Source of the DNA: Priapulus caudatus
Taxonomy: Eukaryota; Priapulida; Priapulimorpha; Priapulimorphida; Priapulidae
Direction of reading: 5' to 3'
Length of the DNA: 64,000 nucleotides
NCBI RefSeq assembly: GCF_000485595.1
Contig: NW_014577258.1
Span: forward strand, 248,410-312,409
Part shown: positions 63,004-64,000 of the stretch, piece by piece
Layout: every line of letters starts with the position of its first letter
Numbering within the stretch: the first letter of the stretch is position 1
Made by a program: the position numbers and the translations under genes
The notes under the pieces: model-generated
Told to the model about the DNA's origin: nothing
Databases searched by the model: none
The model's input: the letters and a program-made list of their open reading frames with translations, nothing else

Positions 63004-64000
63004 CTGTAGAAAGCAACTGCCAGGTAAATGGTAGCTGGAGGCTAGAGCAGAAACTTAGATAACAGTATCACATTATTTGGAAAGTGGTTCGCTTAAAAAT
63101 TAAATATCTCACAAGAAAGATAACCACGAAACATATTAAGGACGTCGTGTAAGGTTGAAAATAGGCACAACTAAGGATAAGTAACCTATGATTAACACGT
63201 TGAAGGCAAATTGAAGCAGTTGACCAATTACAGAGGGTGAGAGTTCCCCATGTTCAGTCATAGTATGTTTTAGTAGGTATTCAGTTAGAATCACACCCAT
63301 GATAAGAGTGGAAATATAATATATATAAAATTTTTAAATGTGCAAGTTTTGTGTATATCACAGCAGAAGCAGCATTTATTAACTTAGCACTTATTGACTT
63401 AGCACAGACATGAGAGAATACTAAGTCATAATATGAATGACTACCTAAGTGTAACAGTAATAAGATTATTAAAATGGCAAGGTCCAAAATCTAGCAAAAT
63501 CATGACACTAGCGACACCTAGGAGTGTTTGTATAAACTGTATTACAGTTCGCTATTGTGCTATCAACCAGCTCATCAACTGCACCGCAGATGGTACCTAG
63601 TGCATTTTTTCACTAATGATATTATTTTATTCAACCCCTTACCAGCCACTACCATGGTTGACTTCTCTGGATGACATCACTGAAATTAACCCTATTATAT
63701 ACATATTTTCAGCAGTGACATAATATTGTCCTCCTGAATTACCTATATACATGATATATGTCTGATACATGATATATGTATAATATATAAATAACAATAT
63801 ATATATATATATACAGGAGTAGATAATAGAAGGAGTGTGACTTCAATAAACAAGGGAAATTCGTCATTTACTAGCCTTAATAATACCTACATTTACTACG
63901 CGTAACTCAACCAACTTGAGCTCAAATCGTACAGAGTACATTCGCTCGCATTTGCAAATCGTTTCCTCGTATACACCCGCAATCCGGAGATACACTTAAA

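Larger units (their letters stand above)
56083..64000. repeat. Duplicated block, copy B (runs off the window)
   Basis: Counterpart of copy A at 47780-55090. It includes TGF-beta-prodomain exons 4-6 with frames largely intact and the 3' half of the aldo-keto reductase, including the last exon absent from copy A. Confidence 0.9.

Overview
This is a window from an animal nuclear genome. All recognisable genes are split by GT-AG introns, and YEATS4, a KLHL10-type kelch protein and a TGF-beta-family prodomain are all animal-type. Intergenic and intronic DNA is packed with simple repeats, minisatellites and short inverted-repeat elements. I read it as a bilaterian, probably marine, invertebrate; the sequence does not let me name a phylum.

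Layout. 1-9 kb: a short-inverted-repeat element holding degenerate TTAGGG DNA, then a complete two-exon YEATS4/GAS41 gene (+), then a second foldback element with telomere-like DNA, then mostly non-coding sequence. 9.1-14.2 kb: a complete LTR retrotransposon with a 4-bp target duplication, TG...CA LTRs, a tRNA-His-like primer site and a polypurine tract, but no visible polymerase; one LTR carries a 321-bp insertion. 14-21 kb: no gene seen, but a 0.9-kb 10-bp minisatellite, a 53-bp tandem repeat and long (CA)n. 21.1-31.5 kb: five phase-compatible exons forming the 3' part of a kinase-like gene ending in a C-lobe motif most like PBK/TOPK. 32.8-38.8 kb: a small unknown two-exon gene (-) sharing a divergent promoter with a two-exon KLHL10 orthologue (+), whose intron holds 1.4 kb of TC-rich DNA. 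40.9-41.8 kb: a short-TIR DNA element. 43.6-58.1 kb: a secreted protein with a TGF-beta propeptide and no cystine-knot ligand. 51.5-63.0 kb: an L-galactose-dehydrogenase-like aldo-keto reductase (-), tail-to-tail with it.

From about 47.8 kb to the end the assembly holds two versions of one region (A about 47.78-55 kb, interrupted by a 25-N gap; B about 56.08 kb to beyond 64 kb). They differ mostly by single-base indels that break exons differently in each copy. I read this as uncollapsed haplotypes or poorly polished long-read sequence rather than two genes.

The strongest novelty candidate is the TGF-beta-prodomain gene: its six exons join in phase (once one missing base in copy B is allowed) into about 470 residues with signal peptide, prodomain core and a polybasic stretch, but end in an acidic, proline-rich exon with a stop and no mature ligand domain.
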